DNA of 64,000 bases from Chitinibacter sp046530675. GTDB lineage: Bacteria > Pseudomonadota > Gammaproteobacteria > Burkholderiales > Chitinibacteraceae. Position numbers and translations under genes: made by a program. Numbering within the stretch: position 1 is the stretch's first letter; each line of letters opens with the position of its first letter. Below the pieces are notes generated by a model that saw only the letters and a program-made list of their open reading frames with translations, had not been told where the DNA came from and made no database searches. The stretch spans positions 2,418,001 to 2,482,000 of the forward strand of contig NZ_CP172558.1 of NCBI RefSeq assembly GCF_046530675.1, in the 5' to 3' direction. Shown here one piece after another: positions 15,781 through 22,588 of this stretch.

Positions 15781-15809
15781 TTGTTAAAAGACGTTTGTGT
15801 AACTACAAT
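15781..15809 (+). promoter_or_regulatory. Sigma70-like promoter of brnTA
   Basis: TTGTTA at 15781-15786 and TACAAT at 15804-15809 with a 17-bp spacer. The predicted start site, about 7 nt after the -10, falls on the brnT ATG at 15816, so the mRNA may be leaderless. Confidence 0.6.
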
Positions 15810-15815
15810 AACCTC

Positions 15816-16088
15816 ATGAAAATCAGCTACGACCCAACAAAACAACAGCGCAATATTGCTGAGCGGGGATTATCTTTCGAGCTGGCGGCTGATTTTGACT
15901 GGTCTTCGGCGTTGTTGGTCGAAGATACTCGGCAGGATTACGGCGAGCGGCGTTTTCAGGCATTGGGCTATATTGGCGAGCGGTTGCATATGCTGGTCTT
16001 TACGCCCCGTGATGGCGCGGTCCATGTGATTAGTCTGCGCAAAGCCAATCGTAGAGAGGTGACTCATTATGAAAACCAAACAAGTTAA
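15816..16088 (+). CDS. brnT: BrnT family toxin
   Basis: A 90-residue ribonuclease toxin of the RelE-like fold. It begins MKISYDPTKQQRNIAERGLSF, and RRFQALGYIGERLHMLVFTPR followed by ISLRKANRREVTHY is the BrnT core with conserved Arg/His residues. The ATG at 15816 matches family starts. No Shine-Dalgarno is visible. It overlaps brnA by 20 nt in the toxin-first order typical of this system. Confidence 0.92.
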   Translation: MKISYDPTKQQRNIAERGLSFELAADFDWSSALLVEDTRQDYGERRFQALGYIGERLHMLVFTPRDGAVHVISLRKANRREVTHYENQTS

Positions 16089-16362
16089 ACCCATTCACGA
16101 CGATAACCCAGAGTGGACGGCCGAAACATTTGCCAAGGCACGGCCTGCGGCTGAGATGCTGCCGGGCTTGTTTGGCCAGGCCGCAGCCACCGAGATGTTG
16201 AAGCCCAAAGGCGGCCGCCCAAAATCGACGGATAAAAAAGTGCAGCTGACGGTGCGTTATAGTGCTGAGGTGGTGAATTACTTCAAAGGCACCGGCGATG
16301 GCTGGCAAACCCGCATGGATGAAGCTTTGCGTGAGTACGTGGCTACGCATAAGGCGGCCTGA
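16069..16362 (+). CDS. brnA: BrnA family antitoxin
   Basis: 97 residues. The N-terminal toxin-binding region (EWTAETFAKARPAAEMLPGLF) precedes a C-terminal ribbon-helix-helix DNA-binding segment (KKVQLTVRYSAEVVNYFK, then GDGWQTRMDEALREYV). Neutralises BrnT, and in known pairs represses the brnTA promoter. The pair probably stabilises the prophage or protects against other phages. Confidence 0.92.
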   Translation: MKTKQVKPIHDDNPEWTAETFAKARPAAEMLPGLFGQAAATEMLKPKGGRPKSTDKKVQLTVRYSAEVVNYFKGTGDGWQTRMDEALREYVATHKAA

Positions 16363-16394
16363 GTTTGTGTCGCGCTGGATTTTTACACCGCAGT

Positions 16395-16646
16395 TCACAG
16401 CTGCCCCCGTTCCCAAATCGTTTTGGCCTTGAGCGCCTGCTGGTCGATATGCTTGGCCAAGTCTTCGATGCGAACGAAGCGGGGGGCTTTTTGTGAGTCG
16501 GATAGTTTGATCACCGGAAACGGCAGCTGCTGTTTGCTGGCCTGCACGTTGATCTGATGCTCGCTCATCCCCAGAAATTCACCCACCTTGCCCAGCGGGA
16601 TCAGCGGCGTTTCAAATTGCGCCATGAGTAAAAATGCGGTGTTCAT
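16395..16646 (-). CDS. PrtN-like pyocin activator family protein
   Basis: 83 residues. FETPLIPLGKVGEFLGMSEHQINVQASKQQLPFPVIKL is the helix-turn-helix pattern of the PrtN family, which activates pyocin or phage genes. The ATG at 16646 is used rather than the upstream TTG. It is the last gene of a tight minus-strand operon running from 17439 whose upstream region carries operator-like repeats. Confidence 0.75.
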   Translation of the reverse strand: MNTAFLLMAQFETPLIPLGKVGEFLGMSEHQINVQASKQQLPFPVIKLSDSQKAPRFVRIEDLAKHIDQQALKAKTIWERGQL

Positions 16647-16649
16647 CAA

Positions 16650-16796
16650 TCAATCCCGTCCTTTTGGCTCGTGTCCTGGTTCGCTGCGTTGCTGGCTAAC
16701 CTGTCGATCGCGTTTCTGTTGCCTTTGAAACCAGCTGAGGCGGCTGTTGCGCTGTCGGCTGGCTTGGTTGCTGGTGTTGCAGGGTTTGCGTGGCAT
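16650..16796 (-). CDS. Small Arg/Gln-rich phage protein
   Basis: 48 residues, very basic (MPRKPCNTSNQASRQRNSRL start). Its ATG overlaps the stop of the upstream zinc-ribbon gene by 1 nt (TAATG) and its stop lies just before the PrtN-like gene, which supports translation within the operon. No family recognised. Confidence 0.4.
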   Translation of the reverse strand: MPRKPCNTSNQASRQRNSRLSWFQRQQKRDRQVSQQRSEPGHEPKGRD

Positions 16797-16912
16797 TAGT
16801 TGGTGCGGCCAATGATGTCGGTTGATCGGCATCGGTGGCAGCGATCCGGCATGTGCTGGCCGCGCCCGATGAGCTGTTTACAGCTGCGACAATAAAATTT
16901 CAGTTCGCGCAT
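16796..16912 (-). CDS. Small zinc-ribbon protein
   Basis: 38 residues with two CxxC knuckles (FYCRSCKQL and DRCHRCRS), probably one structural zinc. It overlaps the upstream DksA/TraR-like gene by 13 nt. This is a typical uncharacterised phage small protein, supported mainly by the cysteine pattern and operon packing. Confidence 0.5.
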   Translation of the reverse strand: MRELKFYCRSCKQLIGRGQHMPDRCHRCRSTDIIGRTN

Positions 16913-17115
16913 CGAATGCCTTGTTTTTGCTGTTTTTCGATGCGGGTCTGGCAGTCGATGCAGCTGCCGTAGGTCTGGCGATGTGCTTCCAGATCGTCGC
17001 CGCAATGACGGCATTCGGTGGCAAATTGCATTCGCGCTGCGGCGCGGGTTTTTGCCAGCGCGGCCTCGCGTTGGGCTTGTTCGATGTCGCTGGCCAAGTC
17101 GTTTTGATCTGACAT
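16900..17115 (-). CDS. TraR/DksA-type zinc finger protein
   Basis: 71 residues. An N-terminal helical Asp/Ala/Gln-rich arm is followed by a C4 zinc finger (ECRHCGDDLEAHRQTYGSCIDC) and a basic helix (QTRIEKQQKQ). This is the short TraR-like form that binds the RNA polymerase secondary channel. AAGGAA precedes the ATG. Confidence 0.8.
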   Translation of the reverse strand: MSDQNDLASDIEQAQREAALAKTRAAARMQFATECRHCGDDLEAHRQTYGSCIDCQTRIEKQQKQGIRCAN

Positions 17116-17125
17116 TGGTGTTTCC

Positions 17126-17227
17126 TTAGTGCGTATAGATTTGTTCGAGCATCAGCCAGCCGATGCCGGCTGCTGTCCAGATCACGGCTAGCGCGATCAG
17201 TTGGAATAGTTCTTTGGCGGTTTTCAT
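17126..17227 (-). CDS. Small single-pass membrane peptide
   Basis: 33 residues (34 if the ATG at 17230 is used), MKTAKELFQLIALAVIWTAA and on, essentially one membrane helix. The ATG overlaps the stop of the upstream 70-residue gene (ATGATGA), which supports coupling. Function unknown. Confidence 0.45.
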   Translation of the reverse strand: MKTAKELFQLIALAVIWTAAGIGWLMLEQIYTH

Positions 17228-17439
17228 CATCTGGATTGCTGGCTCGTGCGTTGCGCCCAATACCAGCCTGCCTTGTAGTCGGCATCGGTGATGCGCCAGC
17301 CGTGGCGGGTCAAAAATTGCAGCAATGAAAAATCTTCGGAGATGTCGCGCACCAGCTGGCGACCTGGTGGGCGGCGGATATTTGGGGCAGGTGGAGATGC
17401 CTGCTGAATGGCGAGTTGGGTTTGTTGGTAGGGCTGCAT
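17227..17439 (-). CDS. Phage protein of unknown function, first gene of the PrtN-like operon
   Basis: 70 residues with a Pro/Arg-rich middle and LLQFLTRHGWRITDADYKAGWYW near the end. AGGTG lies at good spacing before the ATG. It directly follows the operator cluster at 17473-17535, so it is probably the first gene of a repressor-controlled minus-strand operon (17439 to 16395). Confidence 0.55.
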   Translation of the reverse strand: MQPYQQTQLAIQQASPPAPNIRRPPGRQLVRDISEDFSLLQFLTRHGWRITDADYKAGWYWAQRTSQQSR

Positions 17440-17472
17440 GATTCACCTCATGAAGTGTCGATGAAGTGAAAT

Positions 17473-17535
17473 TTAGCAAAACACTAATTTTAAATCAATA
17501 GCAAAATACTAAATATATTTTTAGTGTGGCAATAA
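17473..17535. promoter_or_regulatory. Cluster of three repressor-type operators
   Basis: Three 15-bp sites: TTAGCAAAACACTAA (17473-17487), ATAGCAAAATACTAA (17498-17512) and TTAGTGTGGCAATAA (17521-17535). The first two are reverse complements of the motif seen at the immunity region (TTAGTGTTTCGCTAA, 21265). The prophage S24 repressor probably shuts off the minus-strand PrtN-like operon from here. Confidence 0.65.
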
Positions 17536-17537
17536 AA

Positions 17538-17555
17538 AACCGCCCGAAGGCGGTT
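17538..17555 (-). terminator. Rho-independent terminator
   Basis: AACCGCC TTCG GGCGGTT with a U-rich tail when read on the minus strand. It ends transcription of the small secreted peptide gene at 17584-17718. Confidence 0.75.
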
Positions 17556-17583
17556 GGTTGTTGTGGCATGAGATTCCGGTTTC

Positions 17584-17718
17584 TTAACTTGAGCAGTACC
17601 CACCTTTATGGTGCGAGCCAGTGCCACCACGTGGATGAGTGCCTTTGGGGCAGGCCATCGCAGTCGACACACTCAAACCGAAAGCCGTGATCATGATCAG
17701 TACAATCATTTTTTTCAT
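17584..17718 (-). CDS. Small secreted Gly/His-rich peptide
   Basis: 44 residues. A signal peptide of about 22 residues (MKKMIVLIMITAFGLSVSTA, then MA) is followed by a mature peptide of about 22 residues beginning CPKGTHPRGGTGSHH and ending GYCSS. Two cysteines bracket a Gly/His-rich stretch that could bind metal. GGAA lies before the ATG and a terminator follows. Not recognised; the cleavage-site Cys is not in a good lipobox. Confidence 0.6.
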   Translation of the reverse strand: MKKMIVLIMITAFGLSVSTAMACPKGTHPRGGTGSHHKGGYCSS

Positions 17719-17731
17719 TTTCTGTTCCTGC

Positions 17732-18139
17732 TTAGTTGTTTACTTCAAACACATTTTCGCAGCGCATGCACAGGAAACTGGCATTCCATTTGGCATATTT
17801 GATTGGGAACTCGTTTTTGTTTTCTTTGTACGCAAGGTAGGCAAGGTAAATGCCGAGCGCTACAAACGCATACAGCAAAGGCCCCCAGAAGAAGCTAGCA
17901 ATAAAACCGATGACAGTGCAGGTGACGATGAGTGCGAAAAGTGACTGCTTTTGTGGCGGCTCGTATTTTTTTGCAAGGTTTGACTGGCTGGTGCCGCTGG
18001 TTTTTGCCGCCCCACCTGCTAAACCACCGCCCCCAAGGCCAGCGCCTGCAGTCGTAGTTTCAATGTTGCTGGTGCCGTGTGAATGAATAATCGATAGTTT
18101 TTGCGTGTTTTCGCATTGGCATTTTGGGCAGTTGTACAT
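17732..18139 (-). CDS. Double zinc-ribbon membrane protein
   Basis: 135 residues. An N-terminal zinc knuckle (MYNCPKCQCENTQKL), a Gly/Ala-rich linker, one or two membrane helices (SLFALIVTCTVIGFIASFFW, then LLYAFVALGIYLAYLA) and a C-terminal CxxC (FLCMRCENVF) that can complete the zinc site. AGGA precedes the ATG at 18139; an upstream ATG at 18166 is possible. Function unknown. Confidence 0.6.
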   Translation of the reverse strand: MYNCPKCQCENTQKLSIIHSHGTSNIETTTAGAGLGGGGLAGGAAKTSGTSQSNLAKKYEPPQKQSLFALIVTCTVIGFIASFFWGPLLYAFVALGIYLAYLAYKENKNEFPIKYAKWNASFLCMRCENVFEVNN

Positions 18140-18290
18140 GTTGGATCCTGAGTAAAAGTAAGCCATGCGCTTTGCATGAATGCATTTGTTATTAATTGGT
18201 AAGCTACAAGGAAGATGTTATCGGCTTTTGAAAAAGGTTCAAGGTGAGCCTTAGTGCGTGTGGTTTGCTGTCACAAAGGTGCAACAAAAA

Positions 18291-18308
18291 AACCGCCCGA
18301 GGGCGGTT
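18291..18308 (-). terminator. Rho-independent terminator
   Basis: AACCGCCC / GGGCGGTT stem with a U-run on the minus strand, 38 nt after the stop of the DUF4041-like gene. Confidence 0.8.
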
Positions 18309-18345
18309 TGGTGGTTTGGTGGTTTGTGTCAAGTGTGTTAGTTAT

Positions 18346-19968
18346 TTATTCGACTTCTTCGCTGAGTTCTTCGAGTGGCGTTAGCATTTCCAGCTTTAAC
18401 AGTCGTGCCAGATGTGCGTGGCGCTCCTCTTGGCTCATTGCTGAGATGGCTTGTGATTCGCGGAATTCATGCGCTTCGGCGGTTAGCGTGAAGTGGGGTT
18501 CTTCTTTGAGGAGCTCGCTGCCGATTAGCTCATTGATGCTGTTTCGAATTTGTTGTAAATCGACGCGGAAAAATTCTTTGCGGAAATTGACCATATTCAT
18601 GCGCTGCATATTGAAGCGGCGGTGTAGCTCACGCTCCAGTCCTGGTGCATCTTCGCTGTACATCATGGCGTGAACGTCAAAAGTGAAAGGTACAGATGCG
18701 TCGCCAAGCTCTTTCACGCGATCCATTGGCTCCAGCCGCCGCGTCATACCAATTTTGAATACCGTTTCGCCGAACGAGCCGATGTTGGAAATCACATAGA
18801 CGTGGCCTGCTCGGGTTTGTTGTGCCATGGATAGAGCGCGCTCGTTTTTGGCCTCGGCCTCGACCAGTTTGCTTTGCAGTTCGGCCAGTTGCGCCTCGAA
18901 AGTAACACGCTGCTCATCGGTGGCCTTGGCAATTTGCGCTTCGGCTTTTTCCATGGCCTTTTTGATAGTTTCTTCTTCTTTGGCGGCTTCTTTCATCGCT
19001 CGTTCGTATTCGCGACGGGCTTTTTCTTCTTCGCGGATTTGCTCTTTGATTTGGCGTTGTTCTTCGCGCTCTTGGTCACGCAGAGCAACTACAGTTGCTA
19101 CGAGCTTTAATTCAGTCAGTCGGGCAGATAGATAGGCAGGGGTAATTTTGGCACTGCGGAAAGCTTGGCCAAGATGATTGACGAGTTGGTAAGCATCGTT
19201 GATTTGTTGCTCCAATTTGCCAATGTTTTCTGCTTTGACTGAAGAAAGAATCGAGTCCACTTTACCGTTAAAAGCGTCAGTAACAAACGCAATGGCGGTT
19301 TTGCTGCGGTGGGGTTCTACATAGTCGCACGTCGCCGCTTTGCCGGTTTCGGTGAGTAGCTTGCTGGCATTACGAGCGGTGGTTAATTGGCGTCCAGCAT
19401 CGACGTGACTGTAATTCTCTGCCAAGTCGTCTAACAGACTGCTGGTCGGTTTGAGGTATTTGTCACCGTAGCCATTAATGGTGTTCTCCATAGCGGTAAT
19501 GGTGGCCTGAATCTCTTTCTGTCGCTCCAGTGCTTGATAGGCTTCGCCCGCAATTTGGGTTGCTTGCTCTTTGGCTTGCTGGATGATGTTGTCTGCTTGG
19601 GTGTGTGCTGCTTTCAGTGCCAAATCTGCTTTGGTTTTTAGTTCTGCAGCATTGACTTTTGCTTGCTTTAATACCTCTTTTGCATCTTGGGTGATTTGAT
19701 CTGCTTGCTGGGTATTTGCCTGTATTAATTCATGGGATTGAGCCAGTTGTCGTTGAATTTCGGCTTCGATATCGACGATGGGTTGGTATTTGCCAAGTTC
19801 TGATGCTTTGGCTTGTAGGCTGCGAATGGTTGCCTGATCTGCACTGATTGTGGCTTGTAGCTCTTTTTCGATCTTTTCATGCTTGGCTGTTTCGATGTTG
19901 TAGGCGTTATGTTTTTTGATGAAGAGAATGAGGAAAACGACGAACAAGATAAAGAAGATAAATTCCAT
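18346..19968 (-). CDS. Membrane-anchored DUF4041/T5orf172 (GIY-YIG-like) protein
   Basis: 540 residues: an N-terminal anchor (FIFFILFVVFLILF, 4-17), a long Ala/Gln-rich coiled coil (about 30-160), a DUF4041-like region (YGDKYLKP to about 290), a charged coiled coil (about 297-385), and a T5orf172 domain at about 388-472 (GHVYVISNIGSFGETVFKIGMTRR, then ELHRRF). T5orf172 belongs to the GIY-YIG nuclease group. The YVISN..KIGMTRR residues are in place. Membrane anchoring plus a nuclease-like domain in an immunity region suggests a role against incoming DNA, as inference only. Confidence 0.75.
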   Translation of the reverse strand: MEFIFFILFVVFLILFIKKHNAYNIETAKHEKIEKELQATISADQATIRSLQAKASELGKYQPIVDIEAEIQRQLAQSHELIQANTQQADQITQDAKEVLKQAKVNAAELKTKADLALKAAHTQADNIIQQAKEQATQIAGEAYQALERQKEIQATITAMENTINGYGDKYLKPTSSLLDDLAENYSHVDAGRQLTTARNASKLLTETGKAATCDYVEPHRSKTAIAFVTDAFNGKVDSILSSVKAENIGKLEQQINDAYQLVNHLGQAFRSAKITPAYLSARLTELKLVATVVALRDQEREEQRQIKEQIREEEKARREYERAMKEAAKEEETIKKAMEKAEAQIAKATDEQRVTFEAQLAELQSKLVEAEAKNERALSMAQQTRAGHVYVISNIGSFGETVFKIGMTRRLEPMDRVKELGDASVPFTFDVHAMMYSEDAPGLERELHRRFNMQRMNMVNFRKEFFRVDLQQIRNSINELIGSELLKEEPHFTLTAEAHEFRESQAISAMSQEERHAHLARLLKLEMLTPLEELSEEVE

Positions 19969-20022
19969 GATGGACCTTTTTAGTAAGCATAATGAAATTT
20001 ACACGCATGACAGGCAAAAGAA

Positions 20023-20040
20023 AACCCGCCTAAGCGGGTT
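20023..20040 (-). terminator. Rho-independent terminator
   Basis: AACCCGC TTAG GCGGGTT followed by TTCTTTT on the minus strand, just after the 153-residue membrane gene. Confidence 0.8.
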
Positions 20041-20046
20041 GTCATT

Positions 20047-20508
20047 TTACTGGGGGGTCTTGTTTGATTCTGAATCTTGCGGGGGTGTTGCTGATGGAGT
20101 ATCTAGTTCGCGTTGCAGTTTGGTTAGTTGAAGTTTTGCCATTTCAAGTTGGACTTTGGCAAATTCATCTGCGATTGGTTGGGTAACAGAATACCAGCGT
20201 TCAAAGCCAAATATGCCGATTAGCGTTGCCAATACAGCAAGGATTAGCGAATATGTTTTTATTCCATCTCTGTCTTTGACCGCAATTTCCATGCTTTTTT
20301 GTAGGGCTGCGATCTTGGTTTTTTCTACCGGAGTGGGCTGATTGATAGCTTTTAAGGCCTCAATTTCGACAACTGTTTTAAAGATAAGTTGATTCGTATT
20401 GCTGGTGGTATAGATGGGAGCAGCGAAAGAAAAAATGATTAAAAATAGCGCAAAGAGGGCGCAAAATTTGTACAGGCTATCTGTGGGGAGCGGGATTTTG
20501 TCGTACAT
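20047..20508 (-). CDS. Membrane protein next to the repressor gene
   Basis: 153 residues with two membrane segments (FCALFALFLIIFSFAAPIY and TYSLILAVLATLIGIFGF) separated by about 60 polar residues, and a C-terminal amphipathic helix ending in a Pro/Gln-rich tail. It begins 5 nt after the repressor stop, so it is probably expressed in the lysogen. That pattern is common for exclusion proteins. The family is not recognised. Confidence 0.6.
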   Translation of the reverse strand: MYDKIPLPTDSLYKFCALFALFLIIFSFAAPIYTTSNTNQLIFKTVVEIEALKAINQPTPVEKTKIAALQKSMEIAVKDRDGIKTYSLILAVLATLIGIFGFERWYSVTQPIADEFAKVQLEMAKLQLTKLQRELDTPSATPPQDSESNKTPQ

Positions 20509-20512
20509 GGCT

Positions 20513-21196
20513 TTATAAGCCCCCTCCGCGCCAAACCACGCGGCCAATCACCTGCAGGTCGTGTCCGGGTGGGACGGTGATGTCGGGAAATGCCGCTTTG
20601 TTGGCGTTGTCGCTGCGTAGCAGCAACATGCCAAATTCTTTGGACAGGCGTTTGATGATGACTTCATCGTCCATCAGGATGGCATAGACTTCGCCTGTTC
20701 TGGGTGGGGTTGAGGCTTGATCAATCAGTACAACATCGCCATCCTGAATGGTAGGGATCATGCTGTCGCCTGTTGCATAAATTACGCAGGCTTGGTGTTC
20801 GTCAATCCCAAGGCGTTCGAGCCAAGCGCGTTTGAACGTCAATCCGCCAATCACTTCGACATGATCATTGAAGAAACCTGTGCCGCAAGCGCCCTTGGTA
20901 CTGTATTGGGGTATGAGTGCGTAATCTTCTGTTGACGGTGTTCTTGGGTATATACCCTTGGCCGTCTCTGCGTCGTTCTCGCCTTTGTGTTCTCTATCTA
21001 TCCAGCCATGCTCCAGCCCGAGCTTGGATTCAATTTTCCTTGCTAGCTGTGCGCCGAGATTGGCGGGGTGTTCTGTGCTCAATATTTGGCTGATATAGGC
21101 CGGTGCGGTGTCCACCGCTTCGGCGAATTTCGATTGAGTGCTGAAACGCGATATCAGCGTTTGCAGGTTGGCGAGCCTGATTGATTTTGTGTCCAT
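20513..21196 (-). CDS. Phage repressor (HTH plus S24 peptidase), CI-like
   Basis: 227 residues. The N-terminal helix-turn-helix (TLISRFSTQSKFAEAVDTAPAYISQIL) is followed by an S24 LexA-like domain. The cleavage site is probably KGACGTG, the catalytic Ser is in ATGDSMIPTIQDGD and the Lys in EVIIKRL. It maintains lysogeny, and RecA-stimulated self-cleavage should link induction to DNA damage. The ATG at 21196 starts at the HTH; the upstream extension is spurious. It is divergent from the Cro-like gene across three operators. Confidence 0.9.
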   Translation of the reverse strand: MDTKSIRLANLQTLISRFSTQSKFAEAVDTAPAYISQILSTEHPANLGAQLARKIESKLGLEHGWIDREHKGENDAETAKGIYPRTPSTEDYALIPQYSTKGACGTGFFNDHVEVIGGLTFKRAWLERLGIDEHQACVIYATGDSMIPTIQDGDVVLIDQASTPPRTGEVYAILMDDEVIIKRLSKEFGMLLLRSDNANKAAFPDITVPPGHDLQVIGRVVWRGGGL

Positions 21197-21215
21197 AATT
21201 TGATGATGCTGGATT

Positions 21216-21279
21216 TTAGTGTTTCCATAAATATTTAAAACACTAAATTTTGCTTGCTGTTGATTTAGTGTTTCGCTAA
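21216..21279. promoter_or_regulatory. Immunity operators between repressor and Cro-like gene
   Basis: Three sites: TTAGTGTTTCCATAA (21216-21230), the reverse complement of TTAGTGTTTTAAATA (21232-21246) and TTAGTGTTTCGCTAA (21265-21279). The shared pattern TTAG(T/C)G-N3-C(G/A)CTAA is roughly palindromic. The arrangement mirrors OR1-OR3 of lambda. Confidence 0.75.
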
Positions 21280-21289
21280 TATTTGCGGT

Positions 21290-21544
21290 ATGAAACTCAA
21301 GACTTGGATTAAAGCCTCTGTTGGCCGGAATAAATGGTTGGCGGAGCGCTTGCATACTAGCCCTTCCTATTTGTCTCAATTGGCCAGTGGCGTGCCGTGT
21401 TCTGCCGCTATGGCGGTTGAGATTGAAAAAGCGACTTGCGGCGAAGTTCGTTGCGACGAGCTGCATCCGGCGGTCGATTGGTCTTACCTGCGTGGCACTG
21501 CAAAAGTTGTTTCATCGGTTTCCTCGTCAGCCCCATCTGCATAG
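21290..21544 (+). CDS. Cro/YdaS-like transcriptional regulator
   Basis: 84 residues. The HTH WLAERLHTSPSYLSQLASG is followed by AMAVEIEKAT and the CRPDL-equivalent CDELHPAVDW, typical of YdaS/Cro-like proteins. It is the first gene of the rightward early operon, beginning 10 nt after the last operator. It probably represses the CI-like gene for lytic growth. Confidence 0.85.
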   Translation: MKLKTWIKASVGRNKWLAERLHTSPSYLSQLASGVPCSAAMAVEIEKATCGEVRCDELHPAVDWSYLRGTAKVVSSVSSSAPSA

Positions 21545-21555
21545 GGTTGGCTTTG

Positions 21556-21579
21556 CCCGGCTTTGTGCTGGGTTTTTTT
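21556..21579 (+). terminator. tR1-like terminator between cro-like and cII-like genes
   Basis: An imperfect CCCGGC / GCTGGG stem followed by seven T residues. The position matches lambda tR1. Confidence 0.6.
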
Positions 21580-21658
21580 ATTTGTGGTCGATGCCATGAC
21601 GGCATCTTAATTTTTGTTTGGCGTGATGTAAGCGCACGGTTAGCTAAGGAGGTGTGTG

Positions 21659-22180
21659 ATGGATTTGAATACGTTACCAAAAGGTGTGATCGAAGCCGCG
21701 CGGGAGGATTGCGCGTTGTTTCGTGGTGGGCAGGAGGATTTGAGCCGGGCGGTGACGGGCTATCCGCAGACCTTGCGCCATAAATTGACCGGCCATAACC
21801 GCGCCGTGCTGGGTGTGGATGATGCGCTGTCGGTGATGGAGCTAACCGGTGGGCGCAATACGATTTGTGCGATGGCGCGTCAACTGGGTGGGGTTTATAT
21901 CCAGCTGCCGGCGATGGGCGAGCTGGAAGACAACGAGGATTTGATGTTGTCGTTTTTGTCCGCATCGATGGCGCTGGGCGATCTGGCGCGCAAGGCGCAG
22001 GCGGCGGTGGCTGATGATGGTGTGGTCGATGTGCATGAACGCAACGGCCTGCTGAAAACCGCGCATGAGCTGCAAGGCAAGGTGCTGCATTACCTGACGC
22101 AACTGGATCGGGTGTATGGCGATGCTGATGTGCAGCAGGCTTTGCGCGCTGAACAAAACAGCGGTGGTGGGGAGCGCTGA
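21659..22180 (+). CDS. Phage regulatory CII-like protein (CP76 family)
   Basis: 173 residues. HKLTGHNRAVLGVDDALSVMELTGGRNTICAMARQLGGVYIQLP is typical of the phage regulatory CII family (PF06892-like), DNA-binding proteins of early regions. AAGGAGG precedes the ATG at 21659 with good spacing, better than the GTG 3 nt earlier. It sits where lambda carries cII. Confidence 0.75.
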   Translation: MDLNTLPKGVIEAAREDCALFRGGQEDLSRAVTGYPQTLRHKLTGHNRAVLGVDDALSVMELTGGRNTICAMARQLGGVYIQLPAMGELEDNEDLMLSFLSASMALGDLARKAQAAVADDGVVDVHERNGLLKTAHELQGKVLHYLTQLDRVYGDADVQQALRAEQNSGGGER

Positions 22181-22389
22181 TGGCGTCGGCCTGGCATCAG
22201 GTGCAGGCCGATGTATTCACGCATCCGCGTGGGTATCGGGTGCAGTCGTATCGCGATGGCATCGTGCCGCGCTGGGCGGCGTTTCATCCGTCGGTGGGCT
22301 GGTTTGCCGATGGGTTTTTGAGTGCGTTCGCGGCCAAGGAGTATTGCCGCTGTCATGCGTTGGAGGTGGGGCGTGCGAGTGAAGGTTGA
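22180..22389 (+). CDS. Phage protein of unknown function
   Basis: 69 residues (MASAWHQVQADVFTHPRGYR start), Trp/Ala/His-rich. The ATG overlaps the CII-like stop (TGATG). It is a compact early-operon gene with no recognised family. Confidence 0.6.
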   Translation: MASAWHQVQADVFTHPRGYRVQSYRDGIVPRWAAFHPSVGWFADGFLSAFAAKEYCRCHALEVGRASEG

Positions 22390-22588
22390 ATCGTATCTGG
22401 AAAAAGGTCGTAGCGGCCGTGAGCGCTGGGCGTATGCGTTGGTGGCTGGCCGGAAAGATGATGTGATCAGCTCGGCTAACGGCTTTGCGAGCGCGACCGA
22501 GGCGCGGGCGGCGGGTGATGCCCTGATTGCATCGCTGGCGGTGCGAGCGATGGCGAAAAAAGCGAATACGCGTGGGGTGGGGCGATGA
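22373..22588 (+). CDS. Phage protein of unknown function (GTG start)
   Basis: 71 residues starting VRVKVESYLEKGRSGRERWA. GGAGG at 22362-22366 is 6 nt before the GTG at 22373. It overlaps the genes on both sides, consistent with the early operon. The frame extends upstream without a better start. Function unknown. Confidence 0.55.
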   Translation: MRVKVESYLEKGRSGRERWAYALVAGRKDDVISSANGFASATEARAAGDALIASLAVRAMAKKANTRGVGR

